DNA of 64,000 nt from Methylobacterium oryzihabitans (GTDB lineage: Bacteria; Pseudomonadota; Alphaproteobacteria; Rhizobiales; Beijerinckiaceae): contig NZ_SACP01000023.1 in assembly GCF_004004555.2 (NCBI RefSeq), forward strand, positions 27,604 through 91,603, read 5' to 3'. Every line of letters starts with the position of its first letter. The stretch's first letter is position 1. Positions 42,864-51,584 of this stretch are shown here, in pieces. The position numbers and the translations under genes were made by a program. The notes under the pieces were generated by a model. It did not search any database. It saw only the letters and a program-made list of their open reading frames with translations, and had not been told where the DNA came from.

Positions 42864-44276
42864 TCAGAGCAGGAAATCCGGCGCCCGCAGGGCCGCCGCG
42901 CTGACGACCCCGATCTGGAAGTCGGCGGTGCCGTTGCCGTCCACGTCGCCCTCGACCAGGAACCCCGGGGCCGTGACGGGCGGATCCGCGTAGGGCGGCG
43001 GGGTCGGATCGACCACGAGGATCTCCGCCGCGACGACCCGCAGCTCGCCTGCCCGACCCGTGAACGCGCCGGCTCCGATCAGCCGGAACGCATCGTCGAA
43101 GGCCGTGCTCGTGTCGGCATCGATCCGGCGCAGGTCGATCCGGTCGCGCTGGGCCGTGCCCGATCCGAGCCCCTGGAAGTCGGTGATGACGTCGCGGTCC
43201 GCACCGAAGCCGGCCTCCGAGGCGGTATAATAGACGAACTTGTCGCTGCCCGCGCCGCCGACGAGGTAGTCGCCGCCCGCGCCGCCGCGCATCCAGTCGT
43301 CGCCGAGGCCGCCACTGACGTAGTCGGTTCCGCCCCCTCCCGAGAGCGCGTCGTCGCCGGCATTGCCGTTGAGGACGTTCGCCCCGTCGTTGCCGTTGAT
43401 GATGTTGTCGAGGCCGTTGCCGGATCCCGTCACGCCTCCGGCCAGCAGATTCAGGTTCTCGACGTTGGCGGTCAGGAACACGTAGTCGCTCGTGCTGTTG
43501 ACCGTGTCGGTTCCGCCTCCCGCCGCTTCGATGACCTGGTCGAATTCGCTGTAGACGAAATAGGCATCGTCCCCGTTGCCGCCTTCCATGATGGCGGTGC
43601 CGCGCCGATTGCTGAACAGCCGGTCGTTGCCCTCGCCGCCGTAGAGTTCGTCGTCGGAGCCTCCGCGCGAGTAGAGGCGGTCGTTGCCGGCGAAGCCATA
43701 GATGCGGTCGGTGCTGAGGGCTTCGGGATCCGTGGCCGGATCGGTGCCGACCAGGACGTCGTCGGTCTCGAGACCGACGCGGTAGTGATAGGCGAACAGG
43801 TCCGCCGAGATGATGACGTTCGTGATTACCGGCTGGTCGACGAAACTCTCGTCGCGCGATCCCGCCCCCACGTATCGGTCGAGGACCAGGTAACGGTCGG
43901 CGGCGCCGTCGCCGCCGGCATCGAACAGCATCAGCAGGCTGTCGTCGTCCCTCCGCTCGAACCGGAACTCGTCGCGCCCGGAGGCGGTGAATGCGTCGTC
44001 GCCCATGAACTGGAACGAAGTCAGGGCGGAGAAGTCGAGGATGTCGGCCTCGCCGCTCTCGATGACCTGGCCCTGCTCGCCGAAATCCGTGATGGTCTCG
44101 CGCGTCGTCGCGATCGCGCCGGTCCACACACTTAGATCGGACAGCGACTGGTAGACGAATGCGTCGCCGCCATCGCCGCCCGTCGCGGTATCGTCACCGG
44201 CACCACCGATGAAAGTGTCGTCGCCGGCAGTTCCGACAAGATCGTCGTTCCCCGGGGTTCCCAGCCGTAACGCCAC
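42864..44276 (-). CDS. RTX-type calcium-binding repeat protein
   Basis: The product is 470 residues, strongly acidic. Glycine/aspartate nonapeptide repeats occur at the N-terminus (GTAGDDTFIGGAGDDTATGG), at about residues 190-235 (FAGNDRLYSRGGSDDELYGG) and at about 290-350 (NGNAGDDALSGGGGTDYVSG, GGAGSDKFVYY). It lacks an N-terminal signal peptide and ends in a hydrophobic DFLL, as type I secretion substrates do. Calcium outside the cell would fold the repeats into parallel beta rolls. No enzyme domain is recognised. No type I exporter genes are adjacent, so the exporter is elsewhere. Confidence 0.85.
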   Translation of the reverse strand: MALRLGTPGNDDLVGTAGDDTFIGGAGDDTATGGDGGDAFVYQSLSDLSVWTGAIATTRETITDFGEQGQVIESGEADILDFSALTSFQFMGDDAFTASGRDEFRFERRDDDSLLMLFDAGGDGAADRYLVLDRYVGAGSRDESFVDQPVITNVIISADLFAYHYRVGLETDDVLVGTDPATDPEALSTDRIYGFAGNDRLYSRGGSDDELYGGEGNDRLFSNRRGTAIMEGGNGDDAYFVYSEFDQVIEAAGGGTDTVNSTSDYVFLTANVENLNLLAGGVTGSGNGLDNIINGNDGANVLNGNAGDDALSGGGGTDYVSGGLGDDWMRGGAGGDYLVGGAGSDKFVYYTASEAGFGADRDVITDFQGLGSGTAQRDRIDLRRIDADTSTAFDDAFRLIGAGAFTGRAGELRVVAAEILVVDPTPPPYADPPVTAPGFLVEGDVDGNGTADFQIGVVSAAALRAPDFLL

Positions 44277-44483
44277 GGTCGCCTCCCGAAATTTATCGTC
44301 TGCTGGAGATTATTGCTGGACGACTTCGACTCGGCAAGCGTGCAATTGTCCGGTTCGGTCCCGGCCGGAGAGTGGCCGATCGGTCATGGCGTCGGTCGGC
44401 CGATCGGCTCCCCGGTCCGGCCGCGCCGCCCGCGCTTGCGCCATCGACCCGGACCCGCTACTTCACCCTCGCCGGCATGGTCT

Positions 44484-44528
44484 CGGGGCGTAGCGCAGTC
44501 TGGTAGCGCATCTGGTTTGGGACCAGAG
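44484..44528 (+). tRNA. 5' part of tRNA-Pro(TGG); prophage attachment site
   Basis: The sequence runs from the acceptor strand CGGGGCG (44484-44490) through the D arm (GCGC/GCGC) and the complete anticodon arm TCTGG-TTTGGGA-CCAGA (511-527 of 44 kb), with anticodon TGG. From about 44529 it departs from any tRNA: no variable loop, T arm or 3' acceptor strand follows. The integrase stop codon lies 9 bp further. This is therefore the left junction of an element that integrated in the anticodon arm region. The intact tRNA should be restored at the other, unseen end. Confidence 0.85.
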
Positions 44529-44537
44529 AGCGTCATT

Positions 44538-45719
44538 CTAAGACGCGTTTCTTGATAGAGACTTAGCCTCCTCCACCTGCGGTTGCTCGGGACTTTTCTG
44601 GGACTCGGCGTTTTGTCGCCGACGCTCCGACGCGGCCTCCATCGCGCGACGCACGTCCTCATCCTGCACGTGCGCGTACTTCGCCGTCGTCGTGATGTCC
44701 TCGTGACGCAGGAGGGTCTGCACCACCTTGAGGTCGCCGCCCGCCCGGAGCAGCCGCGAGGCGGCCGTGTGCCGGTTGTCATGGAACCGATAGTTCGCGA
44801 CCTTGGATTTCGGCAGCGCCCGGCGCCACACGGTCTTCATCCCCTCATAGGTGATCGGCAGCACGTCGCCCGGCCGCCGATGGCCTCGGGCCTTGCTGAC
44901 CGTGTAGGCGAAGACCGCCTCCGGGTGACGGCCCCGCAACGGGAACAAGAGATCGCGCATCTCGCTCGAGAGCGGGATCTTGGCGATCTTCCCACCCTTC
45001 CCATGGATCTCGATCGTGCGATTGACCCAGTCGACGGCCGACCAGCGCAGGCCGACGCACTCCTTGAGCCGGCACCCGGAGATGAGGGCGAACTCGACCA
45101 CGGTCCGAAACTCGGCTGGAAGCGCCTTGAGGAGCTGCGACTCCTCGTCGTCGCGCAGCTCGCGCACCCGCTCGCGAGGGACGGGTAGAGCGTGGCTCCG
45201 CCACGAGATCGCGCCGATCGGCTGATCCCACGCGTCACGGGCCCGGCGCAGGATCGCGCGCAATGGCTCGATCACCGTGCGGTTGACGGTGGCGTTGCTG
45301 ACGAGGCGCGGGGCCGTATCGTCCTTGCGGCCCTTGAGCGTCTCGCCGCGGCGCTGCGCCACCAGGGCGGCGACCTCGGCATTGCCGATGTCCTTGATCA
45401 AGGTCTCGCGCCCGAGCTGGGTGACGATCCAGACGATGGCGGCGTCAAGGGTCTTGCGTGCGTTCGAGCTGTAGAATGTGCCCCGTTCGTCCCAGAAGCG
45501 AGCGGCGGCCACGTCGATCGTCATCGGCGTCGCCTTGGCCTCGGCGAGCGTGATGACCTCCCGCCGGGCGCGATCACGCTCCCTCTGCGCTACCCGTTCG
45601 GCGTCCCGTTTCGTGCGGCATCCCGTCGAGCCATGAAACCGACGACCACGGCACCAGAAGTCGTACTGGTAGATTTCCGACGTGAACTTGCCGGCTTTCT
45701 TGGGCCGATAGACGGACAT
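44538..45719 (-). CDS. int: Tyrosine recombinase (phage integrase)
   Basis: The product is 393 residues. An N-terminal arm-binding part (residues 1-70) precedes a core-binding helical domain and the catalytic domain from about residue 190. All active-site residues are seen: arginine in ISGCRLKECVGLRW, lysine in IHGKGGKIAKIPL, HDNRHTAASRLLRAGG (HxxR), histidine in LLRHEDITTT, and the nucleophile tyrosine in AKYAHVQ. The stop codon lies 9 bp from the tRNA-Pro junction, so int is terminal in the element. The excisionase-like gene overlaps its start by 130 bp. Confidence 0.95.
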   Translation of the reverse strand: MSVYRPKKAGKFTSEIYQYDFWCRGRRFHGSTGCRTKRDAERVAQRERDRARREVITLAEAKATPMTIDVAAARFWDERGTFYSSNARKTLDAAIVWIVTQLGRETLIKDIGNAEVAALVAQRRGETLKGRKDDTAPRLVSNATVNRTVIEPLRAILRRARDAWDQPIGAISWRSHALPVPRERVRELRDDEESQLLKALPAEFRTVVEFALISGCRLKECVGLRWSAVDWVNRTIEIHGKGGKIAKIPLSSEMRDLLFPLRGRHPEAVFAYTVSKARGHRRPGDVLPITYEGMKTVWRRALPKSKVANYRFHDNRHTAASRLLRAGGDLKVVQTLLRHEDITTTAKYAHVQDEDVRRAMEAASERRRQNAESQKSPEQPQVEEAKSLSRNAS

Positions 45720-45940
45720 GCGACGTCTCTGCTGCGCTGGGAATCGAGAAAGGCGGCGATGTCGTCAGGGTGGAACAGCCGGCGGCGGCGGTGCAAGCCG
45801 TGGCCGTAGGCGATGTGACGGATCGCGCCGTTGCGCATGTAGCCGCGCAAGGTCTTGGCCGACATGCGAAGCTCGGCGCAGGCCTCCGCGAAGGTGCGCA
45901 GCGCTACACCCTCTGGTCCCGGTGGGCAGATGCTAGCCAT
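45590..45940 (-). CDS. Excisionase-like helix-turn-helix protein
   Basis: The product is 116 residues from the ATG at 45940. Residues about 15-70 form a MerR/Xis-type HTH: LRTFAEACAELRMSAKTLRG, then AIRHIAYGHGLHRRRRLFHP and DDIAAFLDSQ. A basic tail follows. Such proteins bend DNA to bias the integrase towards excision. The last 130 bp run inside the integrase gene in another frame, an unusually long overlap. The tail after residue 73 may be non-essential read-through. Confidence 0.75.
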   Translation of the reverse strand: MASICPPGPEGVALRTFAEACAELRMSAKTLRGYMRNGAIRHIAYGHGLHRRRRLFHPDDIAAFLDSQRSRDVACPSIGPRKPASSRRKSTSTTSGAVVVGFMARRDAARNGTPNG

Positions 45941-46526
45941 TCTTGCCCTCCCTGGGATTCGGCCCCGCGCCATGCAGCTCGGCGAGCGCATCCTCGGCGA
46001 CCTGCAGCGCGGCCATCGCCGCCTCGTTCGTCTCGCCGGCGGGGGCCAGCACCGCGCGGATCGTCTCCAGCGCGCTCCAGGCGCTCTCGGCGAGGTCGGC
46101 CGGCGTGCGGGGGCGGAACCGGTTGACGCTGGCACAGAGCAGCCACACGAGGCGTGCGACGTCGACGTCGGCGAGGTCGCGCTCGGCATCGACCACGCAC
46201 ACCGCGCGGCCCTCGACGTCGCGGATCACGCCGAGCTCGTCCGGGTCGAGGCTGGCGGTGAAGGGCAGGCGCAGGAGCCTGTCGGCATCGGACGGCGCGG
46301 ACAGGCTGCCGTCGTGGCGGCGCCCCTGCTGGGCGACCGCCAGGGCCTGCCGGAGCGCCCCGACGGCCGAGCGGGCATAGGCCGGGGCCAGCTCGCCGGC
46401 CGGGCTCGTGACGTTGGCGAAGTGGCCGATGCCGCCATTGCTGCGCACCAGCCAATCGTAGCCGGGCAGGGCGGTGGTGACGGCCGCGATGGCGGATTCG
46501 AGGGTGGGGGTCTCAGTGGCCGACAT
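45933..46526 (-). CDS. Hypothetical phage protein
   Basis: The product is 197 residues from the ATG at 46526. The N-terminal half contains LPGYDWLVRSNGGIGHFANV and a Ser/Ala-rich region; the second half has VVDAERDLADVDVARLVWLL and an acidic helical stretch ending GPNPREGKNG. No domain is recognised. Its start lies inside the end of the DUF5131 gene (14 bp overlap) and its stop overlaps the excisionase-like start by 8 bp, so it is part of the leftward early operon. Confidence 0.65.
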   Translation of the reverse strand: MSATETPTLESAIAAVTTALPGYDWLVRSNGGIGHFANVTSPAGELAPAYARSAVGALRQALAVAQQGRRHDGSLSAPSDADRLLRLPFTASLDPDELGVIRDVEGRAVCVVDAERDLADVDVARLVWLLCASVNRFRPRTPADLAESAWSALETIRAVLAPAGETNEAAMAALQVAEDALAELHGAGPNPREGKNG

Positions 46527-47616
46527 GGTGGGCCTCGGGCATCGCGTTATGCTCCACGCCGTCGAGGAGGCGGCCGGCGGCGGTTTTGCCGATACGGCAG
46601 ACCGAGGTATCGGGGTCGAAGTTGTGCCAGAGCCTGCCGGCGATGCTGGGGTCGTTGCTGCGCAGCTCATGGACCGGGGCGAACTCCCCCCACTGCTTGA
46701 AGAAGAACCGCACACCGGCGTCTCGACACTGATCGCGGATGAGCCGGGCCCATTGCGGGTTCATGGCGCGCGCGCCTCGGCCGCTCTCGCCGCCAACCAC
46801 GACCCATGCGAGGCGCGGCGGGGGATCGTCTCCATTGACCCCGTCGATCGTGCCGTTCTCGTCGTCGTGCACCTCGCCCGTGAGGGCGTTCACGTAGTGG
46901 TGGAACCCGGCCGGTTCGCCCGGGACGCGGACCGTGATCCGCTCAAAATCGACGGCCTCGATCAGAGGCTCCGCGCTCACCCACCGGACCGCGGCCGGCG
47001 TCGCGAGGAGGTCGGGGATCCGCTCGTCGGCGCGCTGCTGATCCTCGCAACTCACACCGAGCCATATCCCCGGCGGCGGGTTCTCCGGGCCGTAGTCGTC
47101 CAGTGTGGCGCGCGCGTCGTTCGATCGGCGCGCCAGCGGGTCCGTCCCGTCCATGACGTGGGCGTCGGCCTCGGCGTTGACCTGGTCCCAGAAAGCCTCG
47201 TCGGCGAGGATCGCCCGCATGCGGGCGCTGCGCTTGGTGAGGATCTGGAACGTGTGGCCGTTGAGGTGGTGGGCGGCGACGCACACCGCGTACACCGTCG
47301 CGATCTCCTCGACCGGCAGGGCCTCGTGGAACAGGTCGGACATGCTGTTCACGAATATTCGCCGCGGCCGTCGCCAGCGGAGCGGTGCGTCGAGGTTGTG
47401 GCCGAAGCTGACGCGGCCGGTCCACCGCGGTTTGCCGTCCCGCACCTCAGCCAGTCCCTCATAGGGCTGGCCGGGTCCGGAGAACCGCGCCGCGACGCGC
47501 TCAGCGTAGCAGCCGCCGTGCGGGCCCGGGCCGCCGCAGCCGGGCGAGACCCGCGTGCAGCCGCGGATCGGGTTCCAGGTCGTCTCGGTCCACTCGATCT
47601 TCGATCCGTCAGCCAT
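46513..47616 (-). CDS. DUF5131 (phage Gp37/Gp68) family protein
   Basis: The product is 367 residues from the ATG at 47616. It opens SKIEWTETTWNPIRGCTRVS and then PGCGGPGPHGGCYAERVA; the three cysteines match the conserved cluster of the family, here with a glycine-rich insertion between the second and third. RIFVNSMSDLFHEALP, HTFQILTKRSARM, WLGVSCEDQ and VVVGGESGRGARAM are further hallmarks. The cysteine pattern suggests an iron-sulfur or radical-SAM-like protein. The role in phages is not settled; a nucleic-acid modification role is plausible here because the PAPS-reductase-like and methyltransferase genes are upstream in the same operon. Confidence 0.88.
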   Translation of the reverse strand: MADGSKIEWTETTWNPIRGCTRVSPGCGGPGPHGGCYAERVAARFSGPGQPYEGLAEVRDGKPRWTGRVSFGHNLDAPLRWRRPRRIFVNSMSDLFHEALPVEEIATVYAVCVAAHHLNGHTFQILTKRSARMRAILADEAFWDQVNAEADAHVMDGTDPLARRSNDARATLDDYGPENPPPGIWLGVSCEDQQRADERIPDLLATPAAVRWVSAEPLIEAVDFERITVRVPGEPAGFHHYVNALTGEVHDDENGTIDGVNGDDPPPRLAWVVVGGESGRGARAMNPQWARLIRDQCRDAGVRFFFKQWGEFAPVHELRSNDPSIAGRLWHNFDPDTSVCRIGKTAAGRLLDGVEHNAMPEAHHVGH

Positions 47617-47657
47617 CTTACAGTGCTCCAGCACTACAGGTCTGTACGTTGGCGCTT

Positions 47658-49001
47658 TCACGTGAGCAGCGGCTGCACGGTGCCGTTGGCGAAGACGGCA
47701 TCGAGCGGCACGTCGCCCGTCGGCTCGTCGCCGTCCCATCCGTCCGGCCACGTCCCGGCCGCGATCAGCGCGCGGATGCGCCCCTCCTCCTCGGCGTTGA
47801 GGATGTCCATGTGCGGCCGGCCGAGCCGATCGGCTTCGGCGTTGACCTCGGCCTGGATCGCCAGGATGTCGGCGAGCGCCGCGAGGCGGGCCGGGTGCGT
47901 GATCGGGCCGAGCCGCTGCTGGTTCTTGACCAGCACCCGCTCGCCCTTGCGCTTGCCCTGGCGCGTCTCGCCGCCGGGCTTGCGCAGCCGGTTCTCCGGC
48001 CGGCGCAGCCGCACGTAGATCGCCCGAAGCCGTTTGATCGGTGCGAGGTAGAACCAGGACGGATGCCGGACGATCCGGTCGAGCGCGGTGTCGGCGCTCG
48101 CCAGCGGGCAGCACATGCAGCCGGTGCGCGCCGCCAGCTCCTCGGCCTCGTCGCCGCCGTAGGCGTCGGCCAGCAGCGCCGTCGACCAGCCGCCGTACTG
48201 CGGCGCCGGCGCGTAGAGCCGCAGCCAGTCCCAGACGTGGCACACCCGCCAGTGCAGCAGCGGCGCCAGCGTGTAGACGCGCCCGCGCACGCCCTTCGCC
48301 TCAGGCACGGCGAGCTGATACCAGCCCTGGCCGCACTCGGCGCCGTCGCGCCCGCAGGACATCCGAATGCGCTCGTCGCGCACCGCGCTCTCGCCCTCGC
48401 GCACGCCGGTGATCATGAGCACCGTCTCGCGCTCGGCCGGGTCCGGGCCGCCGTCGGCGAGTTCCGGACCGCCGTTGTGGCCGATCGCGTGCGTCATGGC
48501 CTCGGCGATCGCCGGCTCGTCGAGCTGGTCGAGGTCGGCGCCGATCGCGGCCGACATCGGGTCGACCTTGATCTGCCGGGTGCACCAGCGCAGCGTGTTG
48601 TTGTTGGGCGGCGGGACGCCGCGGCCGAGGATGTAGACGAGGAACCGCTTGTCGAGCGGTGCCATCACGGTGCGGAACCGGATGTAGGGGTAGCGCGCGA
48701 GATGCGCGATGATCTCCTCGGCCGCCAGCCGGAGCGGGGTCAGCTCCATGCGGGTGTCGGCGAAGTAGACGGTGAGTGTCTCCGGTCGGGCGAGGCGGCC
48801 GCTCTCGATCAGGTGCACGACGAGGGTGAGGGTCGCGGTCGAGTCCTTGCCGCCGGACCACGCGATGCACCAGTGCCGGTGCAGCGGGCCGTAGGTCTGG
48901 AGCGAGGCGAGCGTCAGGTCGACGGCCTCGCCGTAGATCATGCGCTCGGATGGGGCGGTGAAGAGGTTGCCCATGAGGGCCGCGCGAGAGGGCGTCGGCA
49001 T
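47658..49001 (-). CDS. PAPS reductase/DndC-like phage protein
   Basis: The product is 447 residues. CIAWSGGKDSTATLTLVVHL is the PP-loop of the adenine-nucleotide alpha hydrolase fold. Cysteines that may hold an Fe-S cluster are in RWCTRQIK, SCGRDGAECG and the GCMCCPLAS motif. This matches phage members of the phosphoadenosine phosphosulfate reductase family related to DndC, which activate sulfur in DNA phosphorothioation; no other dnd genes are present. GGAG lies before the ATG, and the gene begins 4 bp after the methyltransferase stop. It probably acts in DNA or tRNA modification rather than sulfate assimilation. Confidence 0.85.
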   Translation of the reverse strand: MPTPSRAALMGNLFTAPSERMIYGEAVDLTLASLQTYGPLHRHWCIAWSGGKDSTATLTLVVHLIESGRLARPETLTVYFADTRMELTPLRLAAEEIIAHLARYPYIRFRTVMAPLDKRFLVYILGRGVPPPNNNTLRWCTRQIKVDPMSAAIGADLDQLDEPAIAEAMTHAIGHNGGPELADGGPDPAERETVLMITGVREGESAVRDERIRMSCGRDGAECGQGWYQLAVPEAKGVRGRVYTLAPLLHWRVCHVWDWLRLYAPAPQYGGWSTALLADAYGGDEAEELAARTGCMCCPLASADTALDRIVRHPSWFYLAPIKRLRAIYVRLRRPENRLRKPGGETRQGKRKGERVLVKNQQRLGPITHPARLAALADILAIQAEVNAEADRLGRPHMDILNAEEEGRIRALIAAGTWPDGWDGDEPTGDVPLDAVFANGTVQPLLT

Positions 49002-49005
49002 TGGC

Positions 49006-51156
49006 CTACTCCGCGGCGAACAGGGGCATCGGCGCGGACTCGCGTACCGGCCGCGGCCGGGCGTCGGCCTCGCGGTAGTTCGCCCGCACCAGGGCCTCGG
49101 CGAGCTGCGGGACGACGCTGTTCCCGCACATGCGCCCCTGCTCTTCCCCGGTGAGCGGGATGATCGTCCCGTCATCGAGTTCGCCGCGGTCGATCACGTA
49201 GTCGGGCTGGAAGCCCTGGGCGAGAAAGCGCTCGCGCGTGGAGAGCATCCGCATGCCGATGTCGACGATGGCGTAGGGCTGGCCCTGGATCGTGACCGTG
49301 ACGACCCCATGCCGGGGCTTGGTGGTGACGGTGTGCAGCGGGTCGTCGGCGGCCTGGGAGGGCGCGCCGGACCCATAGTATTTCGCGAGGAAGGCGTAGA
49401 CGGCCGCCGCGTGGTTGCCGCCGCCGGTGATCGTTGGCGCCGGCGCACCCATCGGCGAGTCCCGGCGGTCCGACCCGCGCAGGTTGAGCATGTGGGCGGC
49501 GACGATCTGCTGCTGCGAGCCCTTGAGGCTGATGGTGGACACCGGCTCGCGGGCGTCGTGTCCGACCATTCCGCCGTTGTGCTGCGCCAGGAAGCCGGCG
49601 ACGACGCCCTGCCGGCAGCCGTCGCTCATGATGGTCGAGACCGGCTCATCGGCGCCGTGCCCCGGGCGGGTGGCGTTGTGCTGCGCGAGGAACGCTGCAA
49701 CCACGCCGGCCTTGCCTGCGCCGCCGGCCGTGATCGTCCCGACCGGATCGTCCGCGGCCGAGCCGACGGAGGCACCGAAGTGCCGGATCATGCTGACAGC
49801 CGCGAGGCTGCCCTCGTTCCCCGTCGGCACGATGACCGGCGCCGGCTCGTCGACCGCCCGGGTGCGCGGCTCCTGCCCAGGCCGTTCGCCGTAACGGGGC
49901 ACGAGGAAGGGCGACACGAGGCTAAGCCCCGCTCCTCCGGCCGTGACGGTGTGCGTCGGCTCGTCGGCCGCGGTGTACGGCTTGTCGGCGTTCCGCATGG
50001 TCATGAGATGCGGGCAGACGATCCCGAGCGGCGCCGCTCCGCCGCCGTGCGTCTCCGAGGCGTGCGAGGTGATGGTGTTGATCGGCTCGTCGAGGGCGCG
50101 ACCAACGGCACCGGTGTTGAACCGGGTCACGAAGGGCGCGACGATCGCGTTGTGGTCCTTCGCGCTCGCCGTGATGGTGTGGAGCGGGTCGGCGATGTCG
50201 CGGTGGCGGCCGCCCTGCTGGGCGTAGGACACGAACGGAGTGACGAGCGCGTCGCCGCCGAAATGCGTCGCCGTCGGCATCGGCTCGTCCAGGCCACGAT
50301 CCCGCCGGCCGCGGCTGTCGCCGTGGTTGATCCGCACGAGGAACGGCCGCGCCGCGTTGACGACGTAGCGCATGGTCCCCTTGGCGATGCGGGCCATGGT
50401 GTTGTCGGCAAGCGGCCGGATCGCCCGGACGCCGTGCTTGGCGCGGATCTCCTCCGAGGTGTCGAAGATCGACGGGCACGGCAGCGACCAATCGATGATC
50501 TCGGCCGCGGTGCGCCAGGGCTTCAGCCGGCCGCTGCGCACCGCCTCGGACTTCGGATCGCCGTGGGTCGGCTCGGGCCAGACGATCGGCTTGCCGTCGC
50601 GCCGGGCGATCAGGAACAGGCGCTTGCGGATCGTGGGCGCGCCGTAGTCGCAGGCGCGCAGCTCGCGCCACTCGACGACGTAGCCCATCGCCTCCCAGGC
50701 GCCGACGAACGCCTTGAACGTGGCGCCGCGGTGTACCGGGCACGGCTTGCCGTCCTCCAGCACCGGGCCCCAATCGGCGAACTCCTCGACGTTCTCCAGG
50801 AACACGAGGCGCGGCCGCTGGCGCTTCGGCAGGCTCTTGACCCACCGCACCCCGACCCAGGCGAGGCCGCGGATCGCCTTCTCGCGCGGCTTGCCGCCCT
50901 TGGCCTTGCTGAAGTGCTTGCAATCGGGGCTCATCCAGAGGAGCCCGACCGGGCGCCCGTCGCACAGGGCGACGGCGTCCACGTTCCAGACGTCCTCCTC
51001 GATGTGGACCGTGCCCGGATGGTTGATCCGGTGCATCGCGAGGGCCTTGGCGTCGTGGTTGAGCGCGTAATCCGGATCCCGGCCGATCGCGGCCCGGATG
51101 CCCTCGGACGCGCCGCCGCCGCCGGCGAAGCTGTCGATGACGAGTTCGCGGGTCAC
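49006..51156 (-). CDS. C5-cytosine DNA methyltransferase with internal repeat array
   Basis: The product is 716 residues from the GTG at 51156, which overlaps the ASCH stop (GTGA) and follows GGAGGG. Motif I is IDSFAGGGGASEGI, motif IV SPDCKHFSKAKG with the catalytic cysteine, motif VI FLENVEEF, motif VIII RKRLFLIA, and the late motifs QGFQPDY and GNSVVPQLAEAL. Between motifs VIII and IX, residues about 285-640, lie about eight diverged repeats of 35-50 residues, each with a D(E/D)P..TIT-like core and often a following AFLAQHN stretch. The repeats sit where the target recognition domain belongs. It would methylate phage DNA to evade restriction. Confidence 0.93.
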   Translation of the reverse strand: MTRELVIDSFAGGGGASEGIRAAIGRDPDYALNHDAKALAMHRINHPGTVHIEEDVWNVDAVALCDGRPVGLLWMSPDCKHFSKAKGGKPREKAIRGLAWVGVRWVKSLPKRQRPRLVFLENVEEFADWGPVLEDGKPCPVHRGATFKAFVGAWEAMGYVVEWRELRACDYGAPTIRKRLFLIARRDGKPIVWPEPTHGDPKSEAVRSGRLKPWRTAAEIIDWSLPCPSIFDTSEEIRAKHGVRAIRPLADNTMARIAKGTMRYVVNAARPFLVRINHGDSRGRRDRGLDEPMPTATHFGGDALVTPFVSYAQQGGRHRDIADPLHTITASAKDHNAIVAPFVTRFNTGAVGRALDEPINTITSHASETHGGGAAPLGIVCPHLMTMRNADKPYTAADEPTHTVTAGGAGLSLVSPFLVPRYGERPGQEPRTRAVDEPAPVIVPTGNEGSLAAVSMIRHFGASVGSAADDPVGTITAGGAGKAGVVAAFLAQHNATRPGHGADEPVSTIMSDGCRQGVVAGFLAQHNGGMVGHDAREPVSTISLKGSQQQIVAAHMLNLRGSDRRDSPMGAPAPTITGGGNHAAAVYAFLAKYYGSGAPSQAADDPLHTVTTKPRHGVVTVTIQGQPYAIVDIGMRMLSTRERFLAQGFQPDYVIDRGELDDGTIIPLTGEEQGRMCGNSVVPQLAEALVRANYREADARPRPVRESAPMPLFAAE

Positions 51157-51584
51157 GCCGCCGCCCTCCACTCCTCAAGGGCCGCGACGTCGGACACCGG
51201 CTGCCAGCGGATCTGCACGCCGGAGAAGTCGAGGGCGTCGCCCGCTGCCGGCGGATGCTCGGCGAGCCAGAACGCGGACATGTCGAGCACGTCGGCGAAT
51301 CCATCGGCCACGGCGAAGGCGTCCATCTCGGACGCAGTCAGGCGCTCACCGTCGACGACGAACACGCCGGGCCCGAACTGGCGGTGGAACGAGAGCCGGA
51401 CCGGGACGACGGCGGTGCAGGCCGTCCTCACCAGCAGGCGGCAGTGGCGGGTGCGCATGCCCGTGTAGAGCTGGAGCTGCTCGCCTGGGCGGGCGTGGCG
51501 CTTGCGGTCGGCTCGGATCGTGCCGGCCTTGGCGCCGAGCAGGATCGGTTCGGCGAAGCGCGCCTTGAAGCTGTAGGCGACCAT
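51153..51584 (-). CDS. ASCH-domain (PUA-like) protein
   Basis: The product is 143 residues. SFKARFAEPILLGAKAGTIR, then KRHARPGEQLQLYTGMRTRH, is the typical ASCH/PUA-like beta barrel start in phage proteins. ASCH proteins bind RNA or modified nucleosides. The start overlaps the TSCPD-like gene stop, and its own stop overlaps the methyltransferase start, so three genes are translationally coupled. It may recognise modified DNA or RNA, which is inference. Confidence 0.82.
   Translation of the reverse strand: MVAYSFKARFAEPILLGAKAGTIRADRKRHARPGEQLQLYTGMRTRHCRLLVRTACTAVVPVRLSFHRQFGPGVFVVDGERLTASEMDAFAVADGFADVLDMSAFWLAEHPPAAGDALDFSGVQIRWQPVSDVAALEEWRAAA

Noticed and set aside
42864..44276. Metalloprotease or lipase of the RTX type
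   Set aside because: No catalytic motif (such as HExxH or GxSxG) was found; only calcium-binding repeats are visible.
44484..44560. Complete tRNA-Pro gene
   Set aside because: Only the 5' half through the anticodon arm matches; no T arm or 3' acceptor strand follows.
47658..49001. dnd-type phosphorothioation locus
   Set aside because: Only a DndC-like protein is present; no DndA, B, D or E homologue is seen, so the broader PAPS-reductase-family label is safer.
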